From the NCBI GenBank assembly GCA_012064385.1, contig QRDG01001520.1, forward strand, positions 310,001 to 374,000: DNA of 64,000 bases, in the 5' to 3' direction. The DNA comes from Puccinellia tenuiflora (taxonomy: Eukaryota; Streptophyta; Magnoliopsida; Poales; Poaceae). Each line of letters opens with the position of its first letter. The stretch's first letter is position 1. This document shows positions 54,935-64,000 of the stretch, one piece after another. The notes beneath the pieces were generated by a model. It saw nothing but the letters and a program-made list of their open reading frames with translations, was not told where the DNA came from and did not search any database. The position numbers were made by a program, and so were the translations under genes.

Positions 54935-55819
54935 TGATATGGGGTGGCCCGATCTTCTCGTTGAGCACGTCGATGGATGGTGGACGATGATGAAGATAAC
55001 TAGGTGTCACCGATGAACTCTCCTTGCTAGAACCCTGATGCCAATGCAGCAGCCTTCTACCCTTCGGATATTCACGACTCCACACTCTTGCGCAGCGTGG
55101 CCGTCGACCACGAAACGGTATAATTGCAATTCACTAATTCCCAATGGAACAACAGATTGCACTTCAGTTGTAGTTGATAAATCTCCAGATCGATACGAAT
55201 TGGAGATACAATTTCAGATGAATGCTTAGCAGCAAGTTCAACGAAAATAGAGTATAATCTAAACGGGGTCTAACCCTAATATTACAATATGCTGGCTATT
55301 TATTAAGGAGAGCTGATGGGCACGGTGCGCCGCCTCCACCTGATCGTCCAAGGCCTTGACGTGTGACCATCCTCGTGATGGTTCACATGGCCCATGTACT
55401 CCACGTACATATGCATGTGGCGCACAAGGCCCAAGTGCAAATCTGGTGCATGCACATTTAATTAGCCCATGTATTTAATTTGGACATGCTTCATGGATGA
55501 CCGATGCATGCATATTTCTTGGACAACAACTTGTACGTGCATGTATATTTCCAGTCTATTTGCGCCGTTCATCTATTTCTTGGTTGCCTTCAATCTGTTG
55601 GACGCCTTCCTCCCTCTCCTCCCTCTGGTGCTAGTCCAATAGATGTCAAATCTAGTCAAATAATAACACACTGATTTAGGCAGTATATAATTCTCAAATA
55701 TTAAAATATTATTTTTGATTAGGAAAGAAATCACCTTATAATAATCGTAGGTTAAACTTAATATTTCCTTCCAGTTCAAACAAGCGAAAACAGTATTATT
55801 CATGGATAGAACCTCATCA
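54935..55819 (-). repeat. 3' LTR of the 3.55-kb element
   Basis: 885 bp. On the minus strand it begins TGATGAGGTTCTATCC, preceded by the purine tract AGAAAGGGAGGATGA. Confidence 0.9.
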
Positions 55820-57366
55820 TCCTCCCTTTCTTCAAGAAAAACTGTCCACGGCTTTGGATAAGCTGAAAGTGGGAGAAACAAAAAGAACAACGTGTACGCA
55901 CTATATATGTATATGTAACATGTTGTATCATTTTTGTTGGTATAGTGATTATTCCCAATAGAAAATATGCAACTAAAATTGCAAATATAGGTGAAGTATA
56001 AATCAGTAGTACTAGGCATCAAAGCGTGAGACAGACAACCAGAATATGAAAAATCACATCCAATTCTAGGACAATCTGAACCAACCACCACAGGTAAAAT
56101 TACTTTTGTGGGCTGCACAATAGTAACTAGAGCATAATGTATTTTCATACTATCTAGAACATGAGCTGCTGTCCCAAAGCAATCAGAAATTTGCACTTTG
56201 CATACTTGACTAAAAACGAAATCTTCAAGTCTATTACAAGTAATGCATATGTTATCCACCATAAACCAATCATTCATGCTATAATCACCTATTAAATTGA
56301 AAGTGAAACAAGGAGCATAGGTGCTAGAATTCAGATATGAAATTTCAGAAATCTTATCCATAGCACAACTCATACTCATAGGTTCATTTAGCACAATGGA
56401 ATACACAATATCAGCAGGTGGTATTCTAATAAGCACTTCTTTATGTGTCATCAGTACCACATGTTCAAAATTCGAATTTAGCAAATTATCACATGGTGCT
56501 AGAACATGAATGCAAGAATCATCACAAGAATTAACCAGCAAAGGAGTAGATTCACAAAGATTTTCAGTGGCTGGTTGTAACTCCAAATCAGTACCATTAT
56601 CAATGTCATCCTCCTCAGTTGTAGTAGGTACTGGAACATCTTTCTCAAGTGGTGATGCAGGTTGTACTACATGCTGCTCCCTTTCTTCAAAAGTAACCTG
56701 CATATCACAAGGCACAACACTAGGAGCAGAATTGATTACATTAGTGGAGACCACACATGTCTCAGTAACGTGTAGTCCCAAATTTGTGTGAACACTCAAA
56801 TTTTCATTTGCAACATGCACATTCTTAGGTGGTTTATCTATTGGAATCACAGGTGGCCATAGGTTTTGACGCCTAACTTCCTGAAATGTCCTAAGATGTG
56901 TATTTGCTAAGTAAGTTTGCTTATTATTCCAAATAAATAAAGGATCAGGGAAACCACTATTAAAATCAACTTGGAACTGATCACACCAAGGTTTTCCCAA
57001 TAAAAGATGACAACAATTAAGTGCTCGAGGAATAACATCACAGCGGATGCCAACAGTATAGCCATAAATTGTGATAGGAACATAAGCTACATGAGTAATT
57101 GTAAAAGCCTCATCACAATAAGCAGCTAATGTATATGGCAATGTTTTAGTACATGTAACCAATTTTAGCTTGTCAACAACCTCAATACTGACTAGGTTTA
57201 TTAAAGAATAATCATCAAGGATCACTGCAGCAGATCTACCTTTGATATCTGCAGTAAAGTGAAACAAACCCAAGCCAGGATGCACACCAAGATCCTCCTC
57301 CTCCCAGAATGCATCACTGCACAAAAACCGTAATGGTAATGGCTTTTCCATGGCAGGATTCACCAT
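55573..57366 (-). CDS. 597-residue protein with an altered retropepsin-like domain
   Basis: The frame is intact from ATG 57366 to the stop at 55573 inside the LTR. Residues about 30-140 follow the gypsy protease layout, with VILDDYSLINLVS at 48-60 and CHLLLGKPWCDQF at 119-131. Where the active site should read D-(S/T)-G, as in IDGGS of its relatives, this protein has DDYS at 51-54, so proteolysis is unlikely. A long acidic, low-similarity middle follows (LEKDVPVPTTTEEDD), then a Cys/Tyr/Phe-rich part. The C-terminus (FENYILPKSVCYYLTRF) matches the pol tail of the 59021 gypsy (ENFILPKSMHLCMIRI). RT and integrase are missing. An open frame of this size in a non-autonomous element suggests a kept function, possibly structural; the cause is unknown. 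Confidence 0.7.
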   Translation of the reverse strand: MVNPAMEKPLPLRFLCSDAFWEEEDLGVHPGLGLFHFTADIKGRSAAVILDDYSLINLVSIEVVDKLKLVTCTKTLPYTLAAYCDEAFTITHVAYVPITIYGYTVGIRCDVIPRALNCCHLLLGKPWCDQFQVDFNSGFPDPLFIWNNKQTYLANTHLRTFQEVRRQNLWPPVIPIDKPPKNVHVANENLSVHTNLGLHVTETCVVSTNVINSAPSVVPCDMQVTFEEREQHVVQPASPLEKDVPVPTTTEEDDIDNGTDLELQPATENLCESTPLLVNSCDDSCIHVLAPCDNLLNSNFEHVVLMTHKEVLIRIPPADIVYSIVLNEPMSMSCAMDKISEISYLNSSTYAPCFTFNLIGDYSMNDWFMVDNICITCNRLEDFVFSQVCKVQISDCFGTAAHVLDSMKIHYALVTIVQPTKVILPVVVGSDCPRIGCDFSYSGCLSHALMPSTTDLYFTYICNFSCIFSIGNNHYTNKNDTTCYIYIYSAYTLFFLFLPLSAYPKPWTVFLEEREDDEVLSMNNTVFACLNWKEILSLTYDYYKVISFLIKNNILIFENYILPKSVCYYLTRFDIYWTSTRGRRGRKASNRLKATKK

Positions 57367-57595
57367 TGTTAGTACATAAAAAGCACAGTATATGTATATG
57401 TTGTACTCTCACAACTCACTCAAAACTGACAAAAGAAGGCAATCTTACCGTTCCAAAGTGAATAGCAATGCTTACCCGTACGGATAGATGACCAAGTTCA
57501 CTTAAGTGATGAAGAGGTGAATATCAAGGTATCAAGCAACTCACAGGACAAACAGGTTATTTTGGTGGAGCTATAGGTATGGAATCCTATAGATG
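57367..57595 (-). other. Short leader of the 3.55-kb element
   Basis: It holds the ORF upstream region. TTTTGGTGGAGCTATAGGTATGG lies near the LTR, but no clear tRNA complement was recognised. Confidence 0.5.
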
Positions 57596-58485
57596 GGATA
57601 TGGGGTGGCCCGATCTTCTCGTTGAGCACGTCGATGGATGGTGGATGATGATGAAGATAACTAGGTGTCACCGATGAACTCTCCTTGCTAGAACCCTGAT
57701 GCCAATGCAGCAGCCTTCTACCCTTCGGATATTCACGACTCCACACTCTTGCGCAGCGTGGCCGTCGACCACGAAACGGTATAATTGCAATACGCTAATT
57801 CCCAATGGAACAACAGATTGCACTTCAGTTGTAGTTGATAAATCTCCAGATCGATACGAATTGGAGATACAATTTCAGATGAATGCTTAGCAGCAAGTTC
57901 AACGAAAATAGAGTATAATCTAAACGGGGTCTAACCCTAATATTACAATATGCTGGCTATTTATTAAGGAGAGCTGATGGGTAGGGTGCGTCGCCTCCAC
58001 CTGATCGTCCAAGGCCTTGACGTGTGACCATCCTCGTGATGGTTCACATGGCCCATGTACTCCACGTACATATGCATGTGGCGCACAAGGCCCAAGTGCA
58101 AATCTGGTGCATGCACATTTAATTAGCCCATGTATTTAATTTGGACATGCTTCATGGATGACCGATGCATGCATATTTCTTGGACAGCAACTTGTACGTG
58201 CATGTATATTTCCAGTCTATTTGCGCCTTGTAGTTCATCTATTTCTTGGTTGCCTTCAATCTGTTGGACGCCTTCCTCCCTCTCCTCCCTCTGGTGCTAG
58301 TCCAATAGATGTCAAATCTAGTCAAATAATAACACACTGATTTAGGCAGTATATAATTCTCAAATATTAAAATATTATTTTTGATTAGGAAAGAAATCAC
58401 CTTATAATAATCGTAGGTTAAACTTAATATTTCCTTCCAGTTCAAACAAGCGAAAACAATATTATTCATGGATAGAACCTCATCA
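57596..58485 (-). repeat. 5' LTR of the 3.55-kb element
   Basis: 890 bp; close to 54935-55819, with five or six extra bases (CTTGTA near 58228) and few substitutions. Confidence 0.9.
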
Positions 58486-58490
58486 GATGC

Positions 58491-59020
58491 ACCTCATAAT
58501 AAAAAGCTATACCAATAGTAAATAAAAAGGGTGTTGAGATTATTCATTATGTTTGTTTGTCTTGTCATTTTGACTTGGGCTTGTTCCATGTCCTGGGACA
58601 AGAGGTACCCCAGTTGACCCTCTTGATGATGCTATTTTTACAATGACTTTTACTTGAACTTGCTTGGTAGCCCAAATTGAGTAACACCATGGTGTAGGTA
58701 CTCGTATTCACGGGGCATGAAGCTTTCAACCCATACTTTGTCAAGCACACTACTCATATTTGCTTTCACTTTAAACTTTAACCATTCAAATGTTATGATG
58801 GGGGTAATGAGAGCTTGACACCAATGAATACCACATTGCAAACATTAACTTGAGTAGAAGAATTTGGAAGTTAGATGAAACTTGTTCATGTTTTACCTCT
58901 ACTCATTTATATATCTTTCCAAAGTGTCCACCTTTTATATTCAATTATATAAGAGTACTCTATGACCATTATAGGATGTTTTTACTTTTCATTATGCATA
59001 CATTTGGTCCATAGTACTTT
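58491..59020 (+). other. Interior of the large element, continued
   Basis: It resumes after the GATGC duplication. No coding frame was seen. It ends at ACTTT, the presumed target duplication of the gypsy that follows. Confidence 0.6.
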
Positions 59021-59952
59021 TGATGAGGACATCCCTAGCTCTTATACACTTTCTCCAATTGAAGATGTTGCTGTTCAAGACAAACCAAATGAATTGAGGA
59101 TTGGACCAATGACAAGATCAAGAACCAAGTTATTAGAACAGCAGGTGAACTCACTCCTATTAGAATATGGTGTTTGTGATTCTGAGAATTTTATACTACC
59201 TAAATCTATGCATTTATGTATGATCAGGATTATTGATAACACAAGCGTTCATGGAGGAGAGGAGCAGCAAGGCGTGGAGGACATGGATGATCACATGAAG
59301 AACAAGCAGAATTCCATGGAGAATAAAATCCAGAACAAACACAACAAGTGCTTGAGGGAGGAGAGGGAGGCAGGAGCACAAGTGGAGAGACAAGTTGGAG
59401 GCGCACCACACTTTGTTGCTGCGCCAAGAGAGGAGTCCTACTAGGGGTAGGACTTGGACCTGCGTGTTCCTTTTAGGCCGAACCCAATTGGGTCGGTTTG
59501 TATCAGTTTGGGTTGCACCCCAACCCGAGTCAGACTAGTCATGGTGCGCCCCAGCCCTTGGGCCGCACCCCTTCCCCTTTATATACTCCCTTGCTGCGCA
59601 TTGGAGGGTTAGACCTCGTTAAAATTAAACCCTAGATTCCAGACATGAACAATGTTCATCTGAATTTATCCTCACCAGTTTGGTGATTGTTACTGCTTGC
59701 AAAGTTTACGTGCTATCTTGCTGTTCCATTGGGAATCAGGGGGATACAGGACCACTTGTGATCTTTGATTGCATGTGCAAGAGTGTGTAGTTGAGAATAG
59801 CTAAAGGGATTGATTGTTGTTGCATTGGCGGCAAGGATTAACCACGGTGAGATCTCAGTGTAGCACTAGTTATCAAGTTACCAAATCATCCACAAACCAT
59901 CCACCCTCAAATTCGAGTTGCTCACAAGAGAAGATCGGGCCACCCCTTATCA
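59021..59952 (+). repeat. 5' LTR of the coding-competent gypsy
   Basis: 932 bp. Its first 420 bp are open in one frame up to 59444 and encode a pol-tail-like segment (MTRSRTKLLEQQ, ENFILPKS), which would be translated from the 3' LTR copy. A TATA-like TTTATATACTCCC lies at about 59577. Confidence 0.9.
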
Positions 59953-59955
59953 TCT

Positions 59956-59972
59956 TGGTATCAGATTCTCGG
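59956..59972 (+). other. Primer binding site of the coding-competent gypsy
   Basis: TGGTATCAGATTCTCGG follows the LTR after three bases. The first ten bases match initiator tRNA-Met. Confidence 0.75.
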
Positions 59973-60479
59973 GTTTCCTCGGTGAGCGTTTTCTTTTCCC
60001 TAGATTGGAGTGTTTTTATTACCTATACAGAAAAAGCCCCACAAAAAATAGTGTTAGATTTTTACACTACTAATTTGAGCAATCTTGTGCCTGCTTTACA
60101 TTGAGCAATTGCTAGTGTCTTTCGAGTGCATTGCAAAATTTCCATCCATATATTTGCATTGCCACATTTGTCTACATCCTTTGTGTTAGTTTTCCTAGGT
60201 GTGTTTTTTTTTTGTATCATCACAAACAGCAAATAGGTTGTGTACGTTGGTGTTGTTAGGTATCCCCACCAAGCTCCACCAAATACCCTGTTTGTCTTTG
60301 GGCTGGTTGTACACCTTGATATTCTCTCTTTCACATCAAGTCACATTAGTCCTGCTACTTGGTGAGTAAGTCTTTCTATTCACTTTGGAACGGTGAGATA
60401 CACCTGTCTTTGCTGCTTTTGAGTGAGTTGAGAGAGAACACCACATATATTTGTTTACTTTTTCACTAACCTATTAATC
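59973..60479 (+). other. Leader of the coding-competent gypsy
   Basis: About 500 bp between primer site and gag; T-rich, several short frames, no conserved domain. Confidence 0.7.
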
Positions 60480-63400
60480 ATGGATGATTCTAGTGATGCT
60501 CTTGTGCAGCAAAAGAAGGGTGCTGATGAAGTGGTGAAGTGGGCTGAATATGAGGCATTGCGGGATTCTTTAATACAGAAGCTTGACACGGTTAATGGAG
60601 AGTTGACAACCAAACTTGAGGACTTTAGTGGACAGCTTACTGAGGAACTACAGCATGTTGATATTTCCATTGGTGGTCTGGTTACATCATCCGAAGCCCA
60701 ACAAACTCAACTCAATACTTTGCAAATGGCGGTGACAACCGTGACACAACAACTGGCTGATTTGACAACTTTGGTGAATCAAAGGCTCCCTAATCCCGGG
60801 GACGATGATAGTGTGCATAATGCTGGTCATGAGGCGCATGAAGATGCCAATTATCAAATTGGCCCGGGGAGAGGCTTTGCACCAATTCATGGCCGTGGGG
60901 GTCATATGCATCAAGCAAGGCGTGTACCTCTTGCTAATGCTCCTGACAATCATCGAGAGGATGATGGTTTGGGCAGAATCAAATTTTCTATTCCACAATT
61001 CAGTTTTGATACTAATGATGTTGAAGAGTATCTCCGGTGGGAACTTAAAATTGAGAAGTTGTGGCGCTTGCATAACTATACTGAGGATAAGAAAATTAAA
61101 CTTGCCTCTTCTGAGTTTGAGGGTTATGCACTACAGTGGTGGGACAATATTGTGAGACAACGAGCACACGATGGTGTTCCAGAAATCATTACTTGGAGGA
61201 CCATGAAGCAAGTCATGAGGGACAGATTTGTACCACCTAATTATGTTAGATCACTGTATGACAAGTTGCAAAATTTGAGGCAAGGCACGATGACAGTGGA
61301 TGAGTACTTTAAAGAGATGGAGTTGATCTTACAACGTGCACGTGTGAGAGAGGAGCCAGAACAAACTATGCAGCGTTTCCTCTCAGGTTTGCAATATAAA
61401 ATCAGAGGTGTTGTGAGACATTACAATTATCATGATATGAATGAATTGTTGCATCATGCCAGAGAGGCTGAATCACAATTGCTAGAGGAGTCTAAATTTG
61501 CAGCTCGAAATACATCTAGGAGTCGGTTTTCTGCCCCTTCTACATCAACACCATCAGCCCAAAACTCCTCTATGCGTGGTACACCACCTAGCAAGGCTGA
61601 TTCCAATGCTTCAAATACAAAGAAGTCACCGCAACCAGCAGCAAGTTCCAGCAATTCTAATGCATCTACAGCCCGAAATAGAGATATGAATTGCCATACT
61701 TGTGGAGGAAAAGGCCATTTCAAGAGAGATTGTCCAAACAAGAAAGTTATGCTTATTAATGAGGACAATGAATATGAAACAGGTGATGATGCTGATCCTA
61801 ATGATGATGATGTGTGTGATGATGATGATGGTCCTATTGATGCATATGCTACACATTATCCTACTATTGTTTGCACACAAACTTTGAGTGTTACTCCCAG
61901 TCCTGAAAATCAAAGATGCAATTTATTTCAAACCAAAGCTGTTGTTGGTCCTCAAATGGCTTGCAAGGTTATTATTGATGGAGGGAGTTGCAGAAATTTG
62001 GCAAGTAGAGATTTATGTGCAAAACTGAAATTGAAGTATATTCCACATCCTCATCCTTATTATATCCAATGGTTAAGTGACAAGGGAGAGATGAAGGTGA
62101 GCCATATGGTGAAAGTGGAATTTCAGATTGGACCATACAAAGATACCATTGAGTGTGATGTGGTGCCTATGACTGTTTGCCACATGTTGTTGGGAAGACC
62201 ATGGCAATTTGACAGGAATGTTATACATCATGGAAGAGCAAATACATATCAGCTCAATTGGCATGGGAAGGACATAATGTTGAGGCCTATGACACCACAA
62301 CAAATTGTAAATGAGTCTCGTAAAAAAACAGAAGTAAATCTTGAAAAAGAGAGTGAGAAAGTAGATAGACGAGAGAATAATATTTCTGTGAGTGAAACTA
62401 GCAACACCAAACCGAGTGGTAAAAATAATTGTGAGGGAGTGAGCCTATTATGCATGTTAGCTACCAAAGAGGACTTGAAAGAATTTAGTGAGGATCCTAG
62501 TTTGCTTCCTATCGTGCTTATGCACAAGGGAGAAATTTTGGTTTCTAATGACATGACCCCACTCTCTATTGGTGTTTCTACTGTGTTGCAGGAATTTGAT
62601 GATGTGTTTCTGGATGACGTACCTCCTGGTTTGCCACCATTGCGAGGGATAGAGCATCAAATTGATTTGATACCTGGAGCAACATTGCCCAACCGAGCTC
62701 CCTACAGGACAAATCCCCAAGAGACAAAAGAGATTCAGAAACAAGTGCAAGAGCTTCTTGACAAAGGTTATATTCGCATTAGCTTGAGCCCTTGTGTTGT
62801 TCCTGTTATTTTAGTTCCTAAGAAAGATGGTACTTGGTGCATGTGCGTAGATTGTAGAGCAATTAACAACATCACTATTCGTTATCGTCATCCCATTCCA
62901 CGATTGGAAGACATGTTAGATGAATTAAGTGGTGCTGCTGTTTTCTCTAAAATTGATTTGCGTAGTGGTTATCATCAAATTAGGATGAAAGAGGGGGATG
63001 AGTGGAAAACAGCGTTCAAAACAAAATTTGGTTTATATGAGTGGTTAGTAATGCCTTTTGGTTTAACTAATGCACCTAGTACTTTCATGAGATTAATGAA
63101 CCATGTTTTGCGAAATTTTATTGGCAAATTTGTGGTTGTGTATTTTGATGACATACTAATTTACAGCCGCAATGATATTGAGCATGTTGATCATATTCGA
63201 CAAGTTTTGCATGTGTTACGTGACAACAAACTCTATGGTAATCTTGCTAAGTGCACTTTTTGCAAAGATAAGGTCATATTTCTGGGATATGTTGTTTCTA
63301 AGCATGGAATTGAAGTAGATGAATCTAAAATTGAAGCTATTAAAAATTGGCCTATTCCCATGAATGTTAGTCAAGTAAGAAGTTTTCTTGGGTTAGCTGG

Positions 63401-64000
63401 TTTTTATAGAAGATTTGTGAAAGATTTTAGTACTCTTGCTGCACCTTTGAATGATCTTACTAAGAAAGGTGTTCTATTTGAATGGGGTGTGACACAAGAT
63501 ATTGCTTTTGATGAGATTAAAAAACGTTTGATTTCAGCCCCATTGTTGATACTTCCTGATTTCCATAAGCAATTCGAAATTGAGTGTGATGCTAGTGGTA
63601 TTGGAATAGGAGGTGTGTTAATGCAAGAGAACAAACCCGTGGCTTATTTTTCTGAAAAATTGAATGGAGCCCAATTGAATTATTCTGTTTATGATAAAGA
63701 ATTGTATGCACTCGTTAGAGTTCTTGAGGTTTGGAAACATTATTTGTGGCCAAAAGAATTTATCATACATTCTGATCATGAAGCTTTGAAATTTTTGAAG
63801 AGCCAATCTAGTCTTAATAAACGTCATGCTAAGTGGGTTGAATTCATTGAATCTTTTCCCTACATAATTAAGTACAAGAAAGGCAAAGATAATGTAGTTG
63901 CTGATGCTCTCTCTAGGAAAAGCATGTTATTGACACAATTAGATGTGCAAGTTCCTGGTTTGGAGAGTTTGCGTGATTTGTATGCTCAAGATCATGATTT
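60480..64000 (+). CDS. Intact gypsy gag-protease-RT-RNase H frame, 3' end outside the window
   Basis: From ATG 60480 the frame stays open to the window edge, 1173 codons, checked codon by codon. Order: coiled N-terminal region; capsid-like gag with LQWWDNIV (about residue 217) and MRDRFVPPNY; CCHC knuckle CHTCGGKGHFKRDC from residue 405; protease IDGGS with Asp at 500 and MLLGRPW; RT with KKDGTWCMCVDCRAIN, LVMPFGLTNAPSTF and YFDDIL at 888-893; RNase H with CDASGIGIGG (Asp 1037). The usual arginine of the RT WRMCVD motif appears as Cys here, which may matter for activity. There are no frameshifts or stops. It would make the capsid, protease and RT that copy the element's RNA into DNA; nearby non-autonomous elements could use these products. 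Confidence 0.92.
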   Translation, partial: MDDSSDALVQQKKGADEVVKWAEYEALRDSLIQKLDTVNGELTTKLEDFSGQLTEELQHVDISIGGLVTSSEAQQTQLNTLQMAVTTVTQQLADLTTLVNQRLPNPGDDDSVHNAGHEAHEDANYQIGPGRGFAPIHGRGGHMHQARRVPLANAPDNHREDDGLGRIKFSIPQFSFDTNDVEEYLRWELKIEKLWRLHNYTEDKKIKLASSEFEGYALQWWDNIVRQRAHDGVPEIITWRTMKQVMRDRFVPPNYVRSLYDKLQNLRQGTMTVDEYFKEMELILQRARVREEPEQTMQRFLSGLQYKIRGVVRHYNYHDMNELLHHAREAESQLLEESKFAARNTSRSRFSAPSTSTPSAQNSSMRGTPPSKADSNASNTKKSPQPAASSSNSNASTARNRDMNCHTCGGKGHFKRDCPNKKVMLINEDNEYETGDDADPNDDDVCDDDDGPIDAYATHYPTIVCTQTLSVTPSPENQRCNLFQTKAVVGPQMACKVIIDGGSCRNLASRDLCAKLKLKYIPHPHPYYIQWLSDKGEMKVSHMVKVEFQIGPYKDTIECDVVPMTVCHMLLGRPWQFDRNVIHHGRANTYQLNWHGKDIMLRPMTPQQIVNESRKKTEVNLEKESEKVDRRENNISVSETSNTKPSGKNNCEGVSLLCMLATKEDLKEFSEDPSLLPIVLMHKGEILVSNDMTPLSIGVSTVLQEFDDVFLDDVPPGLPPLRGIEHQIDLIPGATLPNRAPYRTNPQETKEIQKQVQELLDKGYIRISLSPCVVPVILVPKKDGTWCMCVDCRAINNITIRYRHPIPRLEDMLDELSGAAVFSKIDLRSGYHQIRMKEGDEWKTAFKTKFGLYEWLVMPFGLTNAPSTFMRLMNHVLRNFIGKFVVVYFDDILIYSRNDIEHVDHIRQVLHVLRDNKLYGNLAKCTFCKDKVIFLGYVVSKHGIEVDESKIEAIKNWPIPMNVSQVRSFLGLAGFYRRFVKDFSTLAAPLNDLTKKGVLFEWGVTQDIAFDEIKKRLISAPLLILPDFHKQFEIECDASGIGIGGVLMQENKPVAYFSEKLNGAQLNYSVYDKELYALVRVLEVWKHYLWPKEFIIHSDHEALKFLKSQSSLNKRHAKWVEFIESFPYIIKYKKGKDNVVADALSRKSMLLTQLDVQVPGLESLRDLYAQDHD

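Larger units (their letters stand above)
54935..58485 (-). mobile_element. Non-autonomous gypsy-related LTR element with a single long ORF
   Basis: LTRs 54935-55819 and 57596-58485 are flanked by GATGC (54930-54934, 58486-58490). The 3.55-kb element reads on the minus strand. Its LTR 3' terminus is almost identical to that of the coding-competent gypsy at 59021 (23 of the last 24 bases), and its LTR also contains the tail of its ORF. The right LTR starts GGATATGG instead of TGATATGG. A standard tRNA primer site next to the right LTR was not recognised. Confidence 0.9.
45987..59020 (+). mobile_element. Large LTR element with tRNA-Asp-type primer site, pol not seen, heavily interrupted
   Basis: The 5' LTR begins TGATGCATGTAAAATGC at 45987 and ends near 50819 (CTTGTATCA). 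After removal of a nested element it is about 1.56 kb (45987-46648 plus 49923-50819). The primer site at 50830-50847 matches tRNA-Asp, as in Athila-lineage and some other Triticeae gypsy groups. The interior (50848-54934 and 58491-59020) has one broken acidic ORF and no RT or integrase. A coding-competent gypsy inserted at 59021 and the 3' part is beyond the window. A 5-bp duplication CAGTG is expected at the far end. Confidence 0.75.
59021..64000 (+). mobile_element. Ty3/gypsy retrotransposon with unbroken coding frame, runs off the window
   Basis: The 5' LTR starts TGATGAGGACATCCC and ends CCCCTTATCA. A primer site, leader and an uninterrupted gag-pol frame follow. Integrase and the 3' LTR lie beyond 64000, so completeness cannot be confirmed. 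Family resemblance to 38101-45835 is clear at protein level (shared LPNRA, YRHPIPRL, HAKWVEFIESFP segments), but the LTR sequences are different. Confidence 0.92.

Overview
The window looks like a Triticeae-type grass chromosome (wheat, Aegilops, rye or barley relative). About 75% of it is nested transposable elements. They include copia-type LTRs beginning TGTTGGGAATATGCCC, Ty3/gypsy elements with tRNA-iMet-like or tRNA-Asp-like primer sites, and CACTA DNA transposons whose subterminal repeats carry the TCCCGGTT/AACCGGGA motif. I see no intact host protein gene. No bacterial, organellar or CRISPR-like feature is visible.

Layout. 1-9.1 kb is a decayed genic island. It has two GC-rich, possibly transcribed minus-strand blocks, two local tandem duplications, and exons of a dead P5A-type ATPase (SPF1/PDR2/MIA family) on the minus strand. 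9.11-about 15.4 kb is a CACTA element with a six-exon minus-strand gene (Transposase_24-like plus Ulp1/C48 protease), broken by one frameshift and lacking a TNP2 transposase; its right terminus was not found. 15.8-18.5 kb is a compact unit: two minus-strand small genes share a similar promoter, and a tandem-repeat array lies between divergent TATA boxes. The plus-strand TATA box precedes a nearly perfect 102-nt hairpin of miRNA-precursor type. 18.5-21.1 kb is exon-like but unidentified sequence. 21.1-22.5 kb is an Athila-type gag remnant holding a Tourist-like MITE.

22.5-33.3 kb is a nest: a CACTA end, then a solo gypsy-type LTR (TSD CTCAG), then a young gag-only copia element (24270-32756, TSD AAAGT). 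33.3-46.0 kb has antisense copia fragments, a truncated gypsy fragment and a full-length but dead gypsy (38101-45835, TSD CGTAT). Three stop codons in that gypsy all fit C-to-T changes.

From 45987 to the window end lies a large element with a tRNA-Asp-like primer site and no visible pol. Three others have inserted into it: a 3.27-kb gag-protease-only LTR element (46649-49917, TSD TTAGC); a 3.55-kb non-autonomous element whose long ORF keeps only a catalytically altered protease fold (54935-58485, TSD GATGC); and a gypsy element (59021 to beyond 64000) with an unbroken gag-protease-RT-RNase H frame of at least 1173 codons. The 3.55-kb element shares its LTR ends with this coding-competent gypsy, suggesting a parasite and helper pair. 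All calls come from reading the sequence; no search or folding program was run.
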